A DNA stretch of 64,000 nucleotides from Bacillus sp. sid0103 (GTDB taxonomy: Bacteria > Bacillota > Bacilli > Bacillales_B > DSM-18226): NCBI RefSeq assembly GCF_019219025.1, contig NZ_JAHUWN010000007.1, forward strand, positions 124,001 through 188,000, in the 5' to 3' direction. Numbering within the stretch: position 1 is the stretch's first letter; the number at the start of each line of letters is the position of its first letter. The notes under the pieces were generated by a model that was given only the letters and a program-made list of their open reading frames with translations, was not told the origin of the DNA and searched no databases. Shown here in pieces: positions 47,019 through 54,652 of the stretch. The position numbers were made by a program, and so were the translations under genes.

Positions 47019-48058
47019 ATCCATCTCCTCCATGTTTCGATTGTTAAGACTTCTTGTGGAATCCGCTTATTTTCCTGCCATAATTTCTGTAAAAGAGCTT
47101 GCTCGTCTTCAGTAAACCAATGAAAGAATAAATCACGGTATTGGATGTTCTGTGTTTGGCCTTGTTTCTGGTCATTCCTTTGTTCTAGACATTCAAGCAT
47201 TTTGCGATAAATTTTTAAGGCAGGCTGAATACAGCAATCCGGGTATTTTTCGATAAGCCGAATGATAATACCGTATCCTGCAGCATCAATATCTCCGGCA
47301 TAATAGAAAAGATAGGGTTTTGGCGGAAACATTCGAAAGAAAAAGGAAAAGCTCCGTTCAATTTTTGTCCCTTCACCATAAATAATCAGTTCAGGTTCAT
47401 AATCCAGTTCATTTGCTTCCAATAACTTAATGGAAGTATGGAAGAATGCTAGATTCTCGACAATCAGGACCCGCTGAACATCTTTTATTTCTTTCTCTTG
47501 TTTCATCCAAAATACAAAAGGCTCCCCGTAGTTCACCATTTTAAGTTGGTCTTCTGATATGCCAATTCTAGCTAAGAAGCCTTTACCATCAGGAAAGCTA
47601 TCACTGTCTAATAAGAATTTTTCATGGCCAAAGAGTTCCAGGCTTCTTTCTTCGAATGAGACAATTTCCCGTTCCTGACTGGATTGGAGAAATGTATATA
47701 AATTGTGGATTCGATTCCATTCGTCTTTCGTTTGCCATTCAGGGTGCCTTTCATAATAGGAAAAATCAAACTGATCACTTAATTTCATCATCTCGAAACG
47801 ATCCCATTTGTTTTCCTGAACTTTTATATTAACCCAGTAAAATAAGGCAAGCGCTGGTGTTCTTCCATTGTATTGATTATTTTGGATAGGGATAAGGTGT
47901 CCCTCTGCTTGCAATATTTCAATGGCACGATAAAACAACGAATAACCGTCCATATCATAATAATCATCCAAAAGCTTGCGCAACTGGAGTTCTAAATCGT
48001 TAATATTTATTTTCTTTTTTTGGTTAGGGTGTTGGATATCTCCAATAAAACCTCTCAC
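47015..48058 (-). CDS. jetD: Wadjet system Toprim nuclease subunit JetD
   Basis: This 347-residue protein is predicted to be the DNA-cleaving subunit, which cuts plasmid DNA captured by JetABC. The C-terminal half is a Toprim domain: catalytic E201 in RVLIVENLAFF, and the metal-binding pair D256/D258 in YYAGDIDAAGYG. The N-terminal half is helical with an arm-like region. It is first in the operon (jetD-A-B-C), unlike the jetA-B-C-D order of the namesake locus. The GTG start at 48058 lacks a clear ribosome site; the frame is open a further nine codons upstream, where AGGTGA lies. Confidence 0.88.
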   Translation of the reverse strand: MRGFIGDIQHPNQKKKININDLELQLRKLLDDYYDMDGYSLFYRAIEILQAEGHLIPIQNNQYNGRTPALALFYWVNIKVQENKWDRFEMMKLSDQFDFSYYERHPEWQTKDEWNRIHNLYTFLQSSQEREIVSFEERSLELFGHEKFLLDSDSFPDGKGFLARIGISEDQLKMVNYGEPFVFWMKQEKEIKDVQRVLIVENLAFFHTSIKLLEANELDYEPELIIYGEGTKIERSFSFFFRMFPPKPYLFYYAGDIDAAGYGIIIRLIEKYPDCCIQPALKIYRKMLECLEQRNDQKQGQTQNIQYRDLFFHWFTEDEQALLQKLWQENKRIPQEVLTIETWRRWM

Positions 48059-48367
48059 CCGTGTTTCAATGATATCGATTATATTTCACCTACTTATATC
48101 TTCTTAGTGTCATAGAAATAGACTCCTACTATCCAATTTGGACATCCTTTTATTATAAACTAGTTGTGTGATTGTGGGTAAATGGTTTTTTAATCCACGC
48201 CAATAGCCTTGCATCATTCTGATTCGTTAAATGAACCTCTTCGATTTTACTTTACACTCTCATTGGTGTCCTCTTGCTCTGATTGGTATAAGGAACCCAA
48301 CTTTTCGACGGATTACCATATTGGCTTCCCTGATAATGATTTGGAAGCTAGATTGTATGAAGAGAAA
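48059..48367. other. Intergenic region upstream of jetD
   Basis: About 310 bp between the jetD start and the next terminator. It should contain the jet promoter on the minus strand, but I cannot pick a convincing -35/-10 pair. No believable gene is seen. Confidence 0.35.
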
Positions 48368-48398
48368 TAAAAAAAGCACCATTGAGTGCTCTTTTTTG
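48368..48398 (-). terminator. Terminator of the FbpB-like gene
   Basis: Minus-strand hairpin AGCAC-TCAATG-GTGCT followed by seven T, 11 bp after the small gene's stop. Confidence 0.8.
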
Positions 48399-48408
48399 GG
48401 TTTATCAT

Positions 48409-48543
48409 TTATGAAAATATTAACCTCTTAGCATGCTTGTCATCAATTTTTGCTTCTATTCTCTCCAATGCTTTAAAATCACTTTTTATTTCCTTCTTAT
48501 TATCATTTACCAATTCCTTGAAAATGAGTTTACGTTTTCTCAT
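48409..48543 (-). CDS. Small basic FbpB-family protein
   Basis: This is a 44-residue lysine-rich protein: it starts MRKRKLIFKELVNDNKKEIK and ends with IEAKIDDKHAKRLIFS. The pattern (basic start, F-x-E-L-V-x-x-N-K, I-E-x-x-I-D-x-K-H) matches the Fur-regulated basic protein B family, which in B. subtilis helps the iron-sparing response. The start ATG 48543 has AAGGGTG about ten bases upstream, and a clean terminator follows. I do not see a convincing Fur box in front, so iron control is not shown here. Confidence 0.7.
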   Translation of the reverse strand: MRKRKLIFKELVNDNKKEIKSDFKALERIEAKIDDKHAKRLIFS

Positions 48544-48696
48544 TGGTTTCAACACCCTTTTTTCTTTTTATTATATACAAGGTATTGACGTTATAATCAT
48601 CAGAATTATTACAATTATTTGAATTTTATTAAAATGAAAATTTTCCAGTGTCGCAAAAACAGGTTAAACTCGCCAAATCAACTTCAACTTAGTTGT

Positions 48697-49074
48697 TTAA
48701 GATATCAATTTTATCTCTTCTAAGCTATTAATATGTTCCCATACTGGAGTAATTTCTGTAATAATTTCATCATTAAATAGATGTTGCAGCTCGTTTTTCT
48801 TTTGTTTAGCTACTGTTAATTGATTCATATCAGAAAAGAAAATGAATGATTGATTTTTCAAAAGCTGACCTTCTCTAGAGGTTGGATCATGTAAATCAAA
48901 AAACAAATCTACTATTTCATCATAAGATACTTTCCAGGGATTAAACCAGACTTCTACTATCTTTAGATTTGTTCCTTTTAGATGTCCAATTCGAACATTT
49001 TCAATCCCACGAAATCCTGTAATAAATGCTTTTTGACTAAAAAATTCGTTTGCACCAAACACTGCTCTTTCCAT
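48697..49074 (-). CDS. MsrA-fold protein lacking the catalytic cysteine, under SAM-riboswitch control
   Basis: This 125-residue protein aligns along its length with peptide-methionine sulfoxide reductase A: MERAVFGANEFF for the usual AxFAGGCFWC region, then WKVSYDEIVDLFFDLHDPTS for the conserved Y-E-x-L-L-x-x-F-W-x-x-x-DPT block, and QSFIFFSDMNQLTVAKQKKNE for the Y-R-S-A-I-F-Y part. The catalytic Cys is absent, as is the DRG motif, so reductase activity is unlikely. The start is put at ATG 49074 (GGAG ten bases before); a longer frame to 49116 would begin in the terminator hairpin. A sulfur-related or methionine-binding role is suggested only by its riboswitch. Confidence 0.75.
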   Translation of the reverse strand: MERAVFGANEFFSQKAFITGFRGIENVRIGHLKGTNLKIVEVWFNPWKVSYDEIVDLFFDLHDPTSREGQLLKNQSFIFFSDMNQLTVAKQKKNELQHLFNDEIITEITPVWEHINSLEEIKLIS

Positions 49075-49121
49075 ATCATCTCGCTCCTTCAAGCGATAAA
49101 CTTTCTTTCCATTCAAAAAAC

Positions 49122-49147
49122 CTCTCTTTGATTTAAAGAGAGGTTAG
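49122..49147 (-). terminator. Expression-platform terminator of the SAM riboswitch
   Basis: Minus-strand stem AACCTCTCTTT / AAAGAGAGGTT with a five-base loop, followed by TTTTTT, placed between the aptamer and the MsrA-like gene. It should form when SAM is bound. Confidence 0.85.
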
Positions 49148-49162
49148 TATTATTAAATACAT

Positions 49163-49283
49163 TCCTCTCATCTTTCAAAGGTTAACACCTTTGCAGGAAT
49201 TAGCACCGTTCAAATCAATATTCTGACTTGATGGTTGCCGGGTTTCACAGGGCCTGTCCCTCTACCACTCTGGATAAGAAGTT
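49163..49283 (-). ncRNA. SAM-I (S-box) riboswitch aptamer
   Basis: On the minus strand the full S-box consensus is readable in order: CTTATCCAGAGTGG, AGAGGGA, GGCCCTGTGAAACCCGGCAA, a variable P3/P4 part, GGTGCTAATTCC and AAAGATGAGAG. The P1 arms CTTATC and GATGAG pair. An intrinsic terminator follows. S-box riboswitches turn off methionine and cysteine genes when S-adenosylmethionine is plentiful. Confidence 0.95.
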
Positions 49284-49382
49284 TATCGCTATTTATTTTT
49301 TCTAACAATAACATCTACTTATCTAAATTTCAAGTAATAAATAACAAGCGGGCAAAATTTGAATTGCAGAATTTGGGCACCC

Positions 49383-49421
49383 TAAAAAAAAACAAGGTGG
49401 GAACTAAAGAATTCCACCTTT
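49383..49421 (-). terminator. Terminator after etfA
   Basis: Minus-strand stem AAGGTGGAA / TTCCCACCTT followed by G and nine T. It ends the etfBA operon. Confidence 0.8.
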
Positions 49422-49464
49422 TTCAGAATTTCCGTTTTATGGTTCTCACCCCAGCATCATTTTA

Positions 49465-50499
49465 TCAACCTTGGCTGATATTGCTTACCTTTTCTCTTGA
49501 TAAAGCCTTTTTAAACTGCTCGATTAGTATAGGAACGATCTCAAAAGCATCGCCAACAATTCCATAATGGCAGTTCTGAAAAATGGGGGCTTCTTTGTCC
49601 TTATTAATGGCAATAATTAACCCGGAATTTTTCATTCCCACAATATGTTGAATTGCACCGGATATTCCAATCGCAAAATAAATTTTTGGCGTTACCGTCA
49701 CACCGGTTTGCCCTACCTGATGAGCGTGGTCGATCCAACCCGCTTCCACCACATCCCTGCTAGCACCCACCGCTCCTCCAAGAGTTTCCGCCAATTGGTG
49801 TATTAACTGAAATCCCTCCAAGCTCCCTAATCCTTTTCCGCCTGCAACAATAATATCCGCCTCGTCGATTCTTACTTTCTTTACAGTTTCCTTTACGATC
49901 TCCAAGACTTTTGTCCGAATATCCTCTTCCTTTAGGGATATTGTTTCCTCAACCATTTTGCCTGTTCTCCCTGATTGAGGGGGGAGCGCCTTCATGACTT
50001 TGGCGCGTACTGTCGCCATTTGCGGCCGGTATTTTTTACATAAAATGGTCGCCATAATATTTCCGCCAAAAGCAGGTCTGCTCGCCAAGAGTAACCCTGT
50101 TTCTTCTTCAACATCCAGCTCCGTCGTATCCGCTGTCAAACCTGTCGGCAGATCGGTGGCTACTGCGCTTGCCAGGTCTTTTCCTGTTGAGGTAGCCCCG
50201 AAGAGGATAATTTCTGGTTTATATTTTTCAGAGCATTCCAGGAGCGCCCTCATGTAGGTTTCGGTCCGGTAATGTTTAAAGATGGGTTGATCATATACAT
50301 AAACTGTATCTGCTCCATATTCATATACGATTTTTGTTAAATCCTTAACATTTTCCCCGATCAGAATACCCGCCAATTCCACTCCCCGTTTGTCTGCCAA
50401 CTTTCTTCCGGCACCCAATAGTTCAAGCGATACGGAAGCCACCACTCCATCCTTTTGTTCAATGAATACCCAAACACCTTTGTAATCTTGGAAATCCAA
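49465..50499 (-). CDS. etfA: Electron transfer flavoprotein alpha subunit
   Basis: This 344-residue FAD-binding subunit forms a heterodimer with EtfB and carries electrons from dehydrogenases to the membrane or to other acceptors. The C-terminal FAD domain is clear (VGQTGVTVTPKIYFAIGISG and GMKNSGLIIAINKDKEAPIF, about residues 255-310). It begins at the base after the etfB stop. No acyl-CoA dehydrogenase, FixC or FixX gene lies beside it, so the partner enzyme is unknown. Confidence 0.95.
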   Translation of the reverse strand: MDFQDYKGVWVFIEQKDGVVASVSLELLGAGRKLADKRGVELAGILIGENVKDLTKIVYEYGADTVYVYDQPIFKHYRTETYMRALLECSEKYKPEIILFGATSTGKDLASAVATDLPTGLTADTTELDVEEETGLLLASRPAFGGNIMATILCKKYRPQMATVRAKVMKALPPQSGRTGKMVEETISLKEEDIRTKVLEIVKETVKKVRIDEADIIVAGGKGLGSLEGFQLIHQLAETLGGAVGASRDVVEAGWIDHAHQVGQTGVTVTPKIYFAIGISGAIQHIVGMKNSGLIIAINKDKEAPIFQNCHYGIVGDAFEIVPILIEQFKKALSREKVSNISQG

Positions 50500-51327
50500 T
50501 TATCTTTCCTCCTTTACTTCAAACAGTTCTTTCTTTTCAAGTAGGACAGAGAGCAATTGCTCTACTTGTGCTGCAGGGTTGCCTTCAAGGAACGTTCCCC
50601 CTGTTGGTTTTTGTGGAGCCCATACTTTGGAGACAATCGTTGGGGATCCCTTCAAACCAAGCTGCTTCACATCTACATCTTCTAGGTCATCAACAGACCA
50701 GATATGAGGTTTATATCTTGCAGCTTTTATCATGTTTGGAAGCGGAGAATAAGGCACTTCATTGATTGTTTTTTCAACAGAAAACAAACACGGCAATGTG
50801 GATCGGACCACTTCATATCCGTCCTCGAACTTGCGATGGATAATGGCATATCCCTCGTCTTGATTGATTTCCACTACTTTGTTCACAGAAGTCAGCGGTG
50901 GAATATCAAGCCTTCGTGCAATTCCGGGTCCGACTTGACCCGTATCTCCATCAATAGACATCTTTCCGCAAATAATCAGATCTATTGGCTTCGTTTTTGC
51001 AATTTTTTCAAGCGCCTTTGATACGGCATAGCTCGTTGCCAATGTATCCGCACCCGCAAACCGGCGGTCCGTGATCAAATAGCCCTCATCTGCGCCTATT
51101 TCAATGCACGTTTTTATTGCGTTAACCGCCGGAGGTGGCCCCATCGTTACAACTGATACGATTCCCCCATACCTTTTCTTTAGACGAACCGCCTCTTCAA
51201 CAGCATGGGTATCATACGGATTCAAGATCGCAGGTGCCGTCCTGCGGTCCATTGTGTTTGTTTTTGGATTCATCTTGATAATTTTGGTATCAGGTACTTG
51301 CTTGATACAAGCTACAATATGCAGCAT
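50500..51327 (-). CDS. etfB: Electron transfer flavoprotein beta subunit
   Basis: This 275-residue EtfB/FixA-type subunit holds the nucleotide-binding fold (FAGADTLATSYAVSKAL near residue 94 and CGKMSIDGDTGQVGPGIARRL near 122). It is somewhat longer than the roughly 250-residue EtfB of beta-oxidation and nearer in length to FixA/bifurcating forms. That is only a hint, since the family needs sequence clustering. It is first in an etfBA pair; the long upstream gap of about 530 bp should contain its promoter. Confidence 0.94.
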   Translation of the reverse strand: MLHIVACIKQVPDTKIIKMNPKTNTMDRRTAPAILNPYDTHAVEEAVRLKKRYGGIVSVVTMGPPPAVNAIKTCIEIGADEGYLITDRRFAGADTLATSYAVSKALEKIAKTKPIDLIICGKMSIDGDTGQVGPGIARRLDIPPLTSVNKVVEINQDEGYAIIHRKFEDGYEVVRSTLPCLFSVEKTINEVPYSPLPNMIKAARYKPHIWSVDDLEDVDVKQLGLKGSPTIVSKVWAPQKPTGGTFLEGNPAAQVEQLLSVLLEKKELFEVKEER

Positions 51328-51855
51328 TTAACCCCTCCCTTTTCATTAAAAAGTACATCGTTCCATTACTTACGGCATTATGAAATGTGCCGGCTGTTTT
51401 CATGCTAAAAAGCCTTTTTACGCCCGTCTACATTTACTTTATTAAAAAAGATGTCATTACATTCGAATTTTCTGACAAATATCTATGTAAAAGTTGCTAA
51501 TGAAAAGACAAACTAAGAAAAAAAACGCACCCTTGTATCAAAAACACTCCAGATTAAGGAAGATTACTTTTTAGATGTATTTCCAACATCCGATCCTAAT
51601 GTTGAAGCAATATGAAAAACAATACTTTGTATTAGAAGTTAAAACTTATTGAGGTAAATATCATTAATTATGAACCAATAAATACGACTATTGGATTAAT
51701 CCATCATAAGAAAAAGCGACCTTCTAAAATCGAAAAGCACTCTATCCATTTTCTAAAATCTGAAATGTACAAATATATATAGAAAAGGTTTCAAAATTTT
51801 ATTTATCCAGTATGGATTGTATGATATTATTTTTAAAAAAAGAAGAGGTTAACAT
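51328..51855. other. Long intergenic gap between divergent etfB and the ECF S-component gene
   Basis: About 530 bp of AT-rich DNA. A plus-strand stretch near 51557-51615 reads as a short protein-like fragment (DYFLDVFPTSDPNVEAI then stop) without a start signal, possibly a decayed gene. No riboswitch or other RNA is recognised before the S-component gene. Confidence 0.35.
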
Positions 51856-52380
51856 ATGGAATCAACATACTCACCAACAAAAACAACAACTAGAACAAAA
51901 GCCATAGTCATCAATGCACTTTTCATTGCATTAACTCTCTTAGCAACGATGTTCATAAACATAAAGCTCCCAATAATGGGTAACGGAGGTTTAATCCATC
52001 TGGGAAACGTGCCTCTTTTTATAGCGGCCTTGGTTTACGGCAAAAAAACAGGAACAGTAGCAGGCGCCTTCGGAATGGGCTTCTTCGATCTTATCTCCGG
52101 CTGGGCAGTATGGTCACCGTTTACATTTATCATCGTAGGTGCTATGGGCTTCTTAGTCGGACTTATTTCCGAAAAAGTACCCGGCAAAAGAGTAATTGTT
52201 TACACTCTGGCAGTTGCCACTGCATTGATAATAAAAGTTGTGGGCTATTATTTTGCAGAAGTGATACTTTATGGTAATTGGATACAGCCAATCGGCTCCA
52301 TCCCCGGAAACGTTTTGCAGATCGTAATAGCAGGTATAATTGTCGTTCCTCTTGCAGGACGCTTAAAGAAAAGAGTCTGA
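51856..52380 (+). CDS. ECF-transporter substrate-binding (S) component
   Basis: This 174-residue membrane protein has five to six hydrophobic helices and the look of the ECF-ribofla_trS family (early basic N-terminus, NALFIALTLLATMFINIKLP, GGLIHLGNVPLFIAALVYGKKTG, GAFGMGFFDLISGW). S components bind a vitamin or small precursor and use a shared EcfAA'T module encoded elsewhere. AGAGG precedes the start. There is no neighbouring pathway gene or recognisable riboswitch, so the vitamin cannot be named. Confidence 0.8.
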   Translation: MESTYSPTKTTTRTKAIVINALFIALTLLATMFINIKLPIMGNGGLIHLGNVPLFIAALVYGKKTGTVAGAFGMGFFDLISGWAVWSPFTFIIVGAMGFLVGLISEKVPGKRVIVYTLAVATALIIKVVGYYFAEVILYGNWIQPIGSIPGNVLQIVIAGIIVVPLAGRLKKRV

Positions 52381-52470
52381 CAGATAACAAGATAAAAAGT
52401 GATTGTTTAGTATAAAAGTCACACGTAACAAAAATAAAAAGTGGAGTTTCTACTTTAAGATCAATCACGT

Positions 52471-52498
52471 AGAGAGGATATTTCCTCTCTTTTTTTTT
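52471..52498 (+). terminator. Terminator after the ECF S-component gene
   Basis: Perfect 8-bp stem AGAGAGGA / TCCTCTCT with a four-base loop, followed by eight T. Confidence 0.85.
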
Positions 52499-52714
52499 AA
52501 TATGGAGTTAATAGTTTCCAAATTCCTCACCTCCCCCATTCATTTATGCTTAAATCATTTAATTTTATGTCCAGAAACCCCTTGTTCTTATTCTCTTATA
52601 CCTGAAATCAGCGAATTTTTACTGTTATGGTTGTGAAAAGATGAAATCCTTATTAAACAAAGCCCCTGTTTTATATAAATACTCCTTTTAAATTATGTTA
52701 CTTCAACTCCCTCA

Positions 52715-52748
52715 ATCCCCAATTTCTGCATAGATTTGGGGGCTTTTC
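52715..52748 (+). terminator. Weak terminator-like hairpin
   Basis: Stem CCCCAA (52717-52722) / TTGGGG (52736-52741) followed by GGCTTTTCTT on the plus strand. It lies upstream of the SPFH-like operon and may stop upstream transcription. The rest of the stretch 52499-52714 shows no gene. Confidence 0.4.
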
Positions 52749-52784
52749 TTCCGCTTGTCTGCATAGAATGTAGACAAGCGGAAG
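52748..52784. promoter_or_regulatory. 13-bp perfect palindrome upstream of the SPFH-like operon
   Basis: CTTCCGCTTGTCT (52748-52760) is repeated inverted as AGACAAGCGGAAG (52772-52784) with an 11-base loop. No T run follows in either direction, so it is more likely an operator or leader RNA hairpin than a terminator. It ends 42 bp before the start of the next gene. Confidence 0.45.
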
Positions 52785-52826
52785 TGATCTCTCAATGAAA
52801 ATAGTTAACCTGGAGGGAATAACCTA

Positions 52827-53747
52827 ATGCAATTTATTGAAGATGTTAAAGACGTGAAATTTAGCTTTTTGGAAAAACCGCCAGCGTCGTCTATGACTTA
52901 TGCCTTTGTTTATGTTAATAATCACAACGAATACTATGCAGTTAAAAATGGAGAGCGTTTGTCACGTAGTGAATTGCGGGTTGGCAAATATAAAAGGGTT
53001 TATACAGTCAATATGCAGCAGCAAACCATCACCTACAAGGAGGAAGTCCCTTCGGCAACAAGAGGTAGAAGGTTTTCTGTCAATTTATTTATCGATATTG
53101 CCGTTGAATATCCCGAACGGTTAGTTCAACAAAATGCAGGAGAAATTGGCAACATTTTTAACAATAATCTGCCCTTCTGGGTGGAGTCGGAAGCAAGATT
53201 TTTTCCTATTGAAGAGGATCTGAGTTTTGCCCGGCATATTGAAGATTTTTTTCAAACCTCTCGATTGGTCAAGGTGTTAAGAGACGCTGGTATTGTTGTT
53301 CGAAATGTTCGTGTTTTGATCCGGCAAGGTATTCGGGACCAGCGCCATGATGAGGCGATCGCCGATTTAGACCGAAACGCAGAACTATCCGCCTATCAAG
53401 AGGCTCTCGACTTGGAGGAAGCGCGCCGGATTTCGGCATCAATTAAAGAAGCCCTTCAAGCAGGGGATTTTATCGCTGCAGGGAAGCTTGGAGAAAAGAA
53501 TGAAATGGCAAAGCGGTTAGTGGATTCGGAGTTTAGCCAAAATCAAGCCTTCAAATATGAGGTAAACAAACAACTTTTAAACTTGATCAACGATCACTCT
53601 ATTGACCAGTTTGAGGCAGAACAAAGATTGGCCAAGCTAAAAAAACTATTCCCGTATCTCCCGGTCAATCTGGAAAACATCAATAGAAAAAAACAGATTG
53701 CTGGTCCAAGGAGAGAACTTTCATCCTATTTATATAAAGGAGATTAG
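52827..53747 (+). CDS. Unrecognised soluble protein, SPFH/band-7-like layout
   Basis: This 306-residue protein has no signal peptide or membrane helix. Residues about 1-150 look like a beta-rich domain, then LRDAGIVVRNVRVLIRQG leads into a long charged helical region (about 175-290, rich in E, A, R, K). That order, beta domain then coiled coil, recalls SPFH/prohibitin-type scaffold proteins, though without the usual membrane anchor. The resemblance is by layout only, and I do not recognise the family. GGAGGG precedes the ATG. It is encoded just before a membrane protein with an SH3-like tail, 5 bp apart, which suggests a shared complex at the membrane. Confidence 0.7.
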   Translation: MQFIEDVKDVKFSFLEKPPASSMTYAFVYVNNHNEYYAVKNGERLSRSELRVGKYKRVYTVNMQQQTITYKEEVPSATRGRRFSVNLFIDIAVEYPERLVQQNAGEIGNIFNNNLPFWVESEARFFPIEEDLSFARHIEDFFQTSRLVKVLRDAGIVVRNVRVLIRQGIRDQRHDEAIADLDRNAELSAYQEALDLEEARRISASIKEALQAGDFIAAGKLGEKNEMAKRLVDSEFSQNQAFKYEVNKQLLNLINDHSIDQFEAEQRLAKLKKLFPYLPVNLENINRKKQIAGPRRELSSYLYKGD

Positions 53748-53752
53748 CGATT

Positions 53753-54487
53753 GTGGAATCCATTTTAAATCAGCTTTTTTGGATCTGGTCACTTATTTCT
53801 GTCCTTCCGGAATGGTTGCGTATTTTTTTGGCTCTCTTTGTGCTCCTGCAGCTCGCAAGGCTGATTTTGTTGTACATTGTTCCTCCCATCTTAAACTTGT
53901 TGTGCCGTTTGTTGAAAAAAATACTTTATCTCATTTCTTATCCAATCATGGCACTTCTTTGCACGATGCAAAGGAGCCGGAGAGAAGCAGGAAAAGCGGG
54001 CATATCTATTTGGATTGATATCATTGAAGGAATGTTTGCCTTGTTCGTAAGTTTTTTCAACAAAATCATTCAGCTTTTCATGAAACGGAAAAGGAATAAG
54101 ACCAGGATTAAAAGATGGACCTTCTATTCTGCCACAGCTTTAGTGATTTTGCTTACTGCAGCAATCATGAACAATCCAAATGAGTGGTACACAGAAAAAT
54201 GGAAGAAAGCTGAGGTATGGTTGAACCAAGAACATGTGCACATACAAGCATCCGAGGCTTCCCCTGATCAAAAAGAATTAATTTTAAATAAGAAATATGA
54301 AGAAGGCGGAAATATTCGTGAAGCACCCACACTAACCGCGCCCCATCTATACACTATTAAAAATGAAGAAATAATGCACTTTTTGAATGAAGAACAAGTA
54401 GATTCCAAAGGAATTAAGTGGCTAAAAGTTCAAACCGCAAACGGAATCGAAGGCTGGATTTCAGCCTTGATTGTCAGGGAAAAATAA
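53753..54487 (+). CDS. Unrecognised membrane protein with C-terminal SH3-like domain
   Basis: This 244-residue protein starts at GTG with AAGGAG ten bases before. Predicted membrane helices are about 17-38, 40-62 (two close hydrophobic runs), about 86-106 and about 122-140 (FYSATALVILLTAAIM). Residues about 180-244 look like a bacterial SH3 (SH3b) domain: GGNIREAPTLTAPHLYTIKNEE...GIKWLKVQTANGIEGWISALIV, as in cell-wall-binding or stress-sensing proteins. It is probably co-transcribed with the SPFH-like gene. The function is unknown. Confidence 0.7.
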   Translation: MESILNQLFWIWSLISVLPEWLRIFLALFVLLQLARLILLYIVPPILNLLCRLLKKILYLISYPIMALLCTMQRSRREAGKAGISIWIDIIEGMFALFVSFFNKIIQLFMKRKRNKTRIKRWTFYSATALVILLTAAIMNNPNEWYTEKWKKAEVWLNQEHVHIQASEASPDQKELILNKKYEEGGNIREAPTLTAPHLYTIKNEEIMHFLNEEQVDSKGIKWLKVQTANGIEGWISALIVREK

Positions 54488-54578
54488 TAAATTGAGAGGG
54501 ATATTTACCATCTTAGTGTCGCAATGAATGCAACAAACTCCGTGATTTTAGGATCCTTTGTCCAGTTCATAGCACAAC

Positions 54579-54628
54579 CTAAATAAGGAGAGTGGACTCC
54601 AATGGGTATAGTCCCCTCTCCTTATTTA
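54579..54628. terminator. Hairpin between converging SH3-like gene and fbp
   Basis: Perfect 12-bp stem AAATAAGGAGAG (54581-54592) / CTCTCCTTATTT (54616-54627). The A- and T-rich outer arms suit termination from both sides. Confidence 0.65.
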
Positions 54629-54652
54629 AAGGTCCCTATGTCCTAATTGGTG

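Noticed and set aside
48560..48640. Possible Fur box upstream of the FbpB-like gene
   Set aside because: The best windows match TGATAATNATTATCA too poorly in an AT-rich region to claim.
51400..51855. Riboswitch in front of the ECF S-component gene
   Set aside because: No preQ1, TPP, FMN or other known aptamer core could be read in this stretch.
52403..52636. 77-codon plus-strand ORF after the S-component gene
   Set aside because: It runs straight through a strong intrinsic terminator and has no ribosome site.
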